64,000 nt of DNA from Hippasteria phrygiana. Its lineage: Eukaryota; Echinodermata; Asteroidea; Valvatida; Goniasteridae. The notes under the pieces were generated by a model. That model made no database searches and had not been told where the DNA came from. It saw only the letters and a list, made by a program, of their open reading frames with translations. Position numbers and translations under genes: made by a program. The stretch is from assembly GCA_037893225.1 (NCBI GenBank), contig JAZGUH010000112.1, forward strand, positions 1,984,001 to 2,048,000. Direction: 5' to 3'. Position 1 is the first letter of the stretch. Each line of letters opens with the position of its first letter. Below, one piece after another: positions 62,672 to 64,000 of the stretch.

Positions 62672-62873
62672 CTTTCCGCGAGTCCGCACGATGGACTTTC
62701 AGGCGACCACCCCTTGATATCTCTTCCATAGTCTTAAAGTCGATTGTTACCGTCCCGCCTTCAAGATTCAGGGTTACCGATGGACACTTCTTCTGGAAGG
62801 CATCCTCTATGAGAACATTGACTTCTGGGTCATAAGTGTCTGCGCCAGCTGGAGTAGTGCACATCCACTGTAT
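62672..62873 (-). CDS. PARP14/15-like gene, WWE-domain exon
   Basis: Acceptor CACACAG|ATACAG at 62873 and donor AAAG|GTAGGAT after 62672; 67 codons plus one base. I-Q-W-M-C at the start, T-Y-D-P-E-V-N-V-L-I-E-D-A-F, V-T-L-N-L-E, then V-T-I-D-F-K-T-M-E-E-I: the W ... Y-D ... I-E-x-A-F ... I-D-F-x-x-M pattern of a WWE domain, which binds ADP-ribose units. WWE immediately before the catalytic domain is the arrangement of PARP14 and relatives. Upstream exons (macro domains would be expected) must lie beyond 62873 and are not seen within the window. Confidence 0.85.
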
Positions 62874-64000
62874 CTGTGTGATTAAGCAACACACAAATAT
62901 TATGGAAACATCTTGTACCTGTACTATTGTACTTATGATCTGCAGAAAAATTGACATGTGGCAGATTGACATAATAAAGTTAGCTGCTAATCTGTAATAT
63001 TGCGTCAACAAGCCATACTGACATTTTCCGCAAAGCATATCTTCATTTTTAGGTTTTCTGTTTTGAGTGCATCCATGCTCATCACAACACTAGTTCTAAT
63101 TAGGGCTGTTGTCCTTGGCGATTAGTCTTGTTGACATGTCGTCAAAATAAAACTCCTACACAAATTGTTTACAAAAGCAAGTTACGAGTTGGGTAAATAA
63201 ATGACTACAGGTCAAACTTTTCTGTTTATATTATTGAAATGCGGACGTGAAGTCTGATTTTTGAAACTTTTTTGGGGCTCAAGAAATGCATTGTAATTCC
63301 TGCTAAAGAAAATAAATTCCTTACTATAATATTCACTGTTAAATATAAAACTAAATTCCTGGTCATTTTAACGTTCATAGTTAAGGTCATTTATGATTTA
63401 AAACAATAAACATTGTTCTTTTGCAAGCCCCGATCCCGTTCTTGTCAATGTTTTAATTTGAAATGATCACGTGCCATGTATAAGCTATTGCCATGAGTAG
63501 TAATGACCAGGAAATCCCAGGCTATTATTAGAACAGCTCATCACGTGTCGGCAATGTTGCCGCTCAATGCTGTGAACGAATAATGTTGCATTGCGAAATT
63601 TATCTTACACTCCATTGCTAAACAATTACATCGCTTTTTAAAATATTTCATTTTTACCTAAGGGCTGCTATTATAGGCTTAATAAGGGTGAGGGACTCGG
63701 GGATGATAGCATAACATTTCAAAATATTGAAAAGAAAACACTGAGACATGTGAAATAGTTTCATTATATTACATTAAGAGTTTTCTATTCAGTCTTTTAC
63801 TTTCACAACTAACATTTAGCAATCGTTGTAATTGAGCCTGAAAAATAACCCGAACCCTGCAAACAATGGTCGCGACCCGTTTGTTTTGCAACAGCAAGTC
63901 AAGGCACGACCGGGGATCATGTTGCTACCAGCAAAGCCCATCGCCGTATTTTACCCACAGTGCGCTAAACTCGATTTCTGTTTATCATGTGCCGTTAATG
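62874..64000. other. No exon recognised upstream of the WWE exon
   Basis: Probably intron of the PARP gene. Only short frames and AT-rich sequence. Confidence 0.5.

Overview
The window looks like chromosomal DNA of a marine invertebrate animal. The evidence is GT-AG introns in a recognisable PARP-family gene, RNA-polymerase-III-type SINEs, and animal-type Gypsy, Penelope and DIRS retroelements together with a Maverick/Polinton virus-like element. The species cannot be fixed from sequence alone. Amphioxus, hemichordate, echinoderm, cnidarian or mollusc are all conceivable. Host coding sequence is sparse and mobile DNA dominates.

Region by region. (a) 1-7162: decayed single-exon material, a two-exon fragment resembling proteins with the P2X7-receptor intracellular (zinc-binding) domain, a transposon ORF remnant, the 5' end of a second and very degraded Maverick (about 5107-5755), and a perfect 44-bp fold-back. 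(b) 7163-16239: Gypsy-1, a Ty3/Gypsy element on the minus strand with 417-bp LTRs, one intact 1498-codon pol, gag broken by two in-frame stops and an SGNH-hydrolase remnant downstream of pol. Its 5' LTR is split by a 948-bp TTAA-flanked MITE. (c) 16240-18672: nested palindromic MITEs. (d) 18673-21265: a 5'-truncated Penelope-like element with an inverted copy of its own 3' end and a 15-bp target duplication.

(e) 21691-46824: the main object, a Maverick/Polinton-type element with terminal inverted repeats of about 220-230 bp, AG...CT termini and a GAGCT duplication. It carries a protein-primed family B DNA polymerase (broken), a retroviral-type integrase (open), an FtsK/A32-like packaging ATPase (open), a probable major capsid protein (mostly open) and about eight further genes, probably virion or membrane proteins. 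One of its genes is split by Gypsy-2 (26208-36989), a young Ty3/Gypsy element with gag, pol, integrase and an SGNH-hydrolase ORF. The Maverick without Gypsy-2 is about 14.3 kb. Four of its genes contain related short palindromic insertions that keep the reading frame and encode variants of TPYGRSYAS. I consider this the most novel signal in the window.

(f) 46825-51430: short tandem repeats, an SGNH fragment and a 3-kb satellite-like array of a 265-bp unit with a 530-bp higher-order period. (g) 51431-64000: the 3' half of a host PARP14/15-like ADP-ribosyltransferase gene on the minus strand. A WWE exon and three catalytic exons are visible, with consistent splice sites and phases. Its introns hold SINEs, MITEs, a DIRS-like reverse transcriptase remnant and a Crypton-like fragment.

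The elements form layers. The Maverick inserted first and decayed. Gypsy-2 then inserted into it recently, since its LTRs differ at only about nine positions by eye. Gypsy-1 is equally young and has itself been hit by a MITE.
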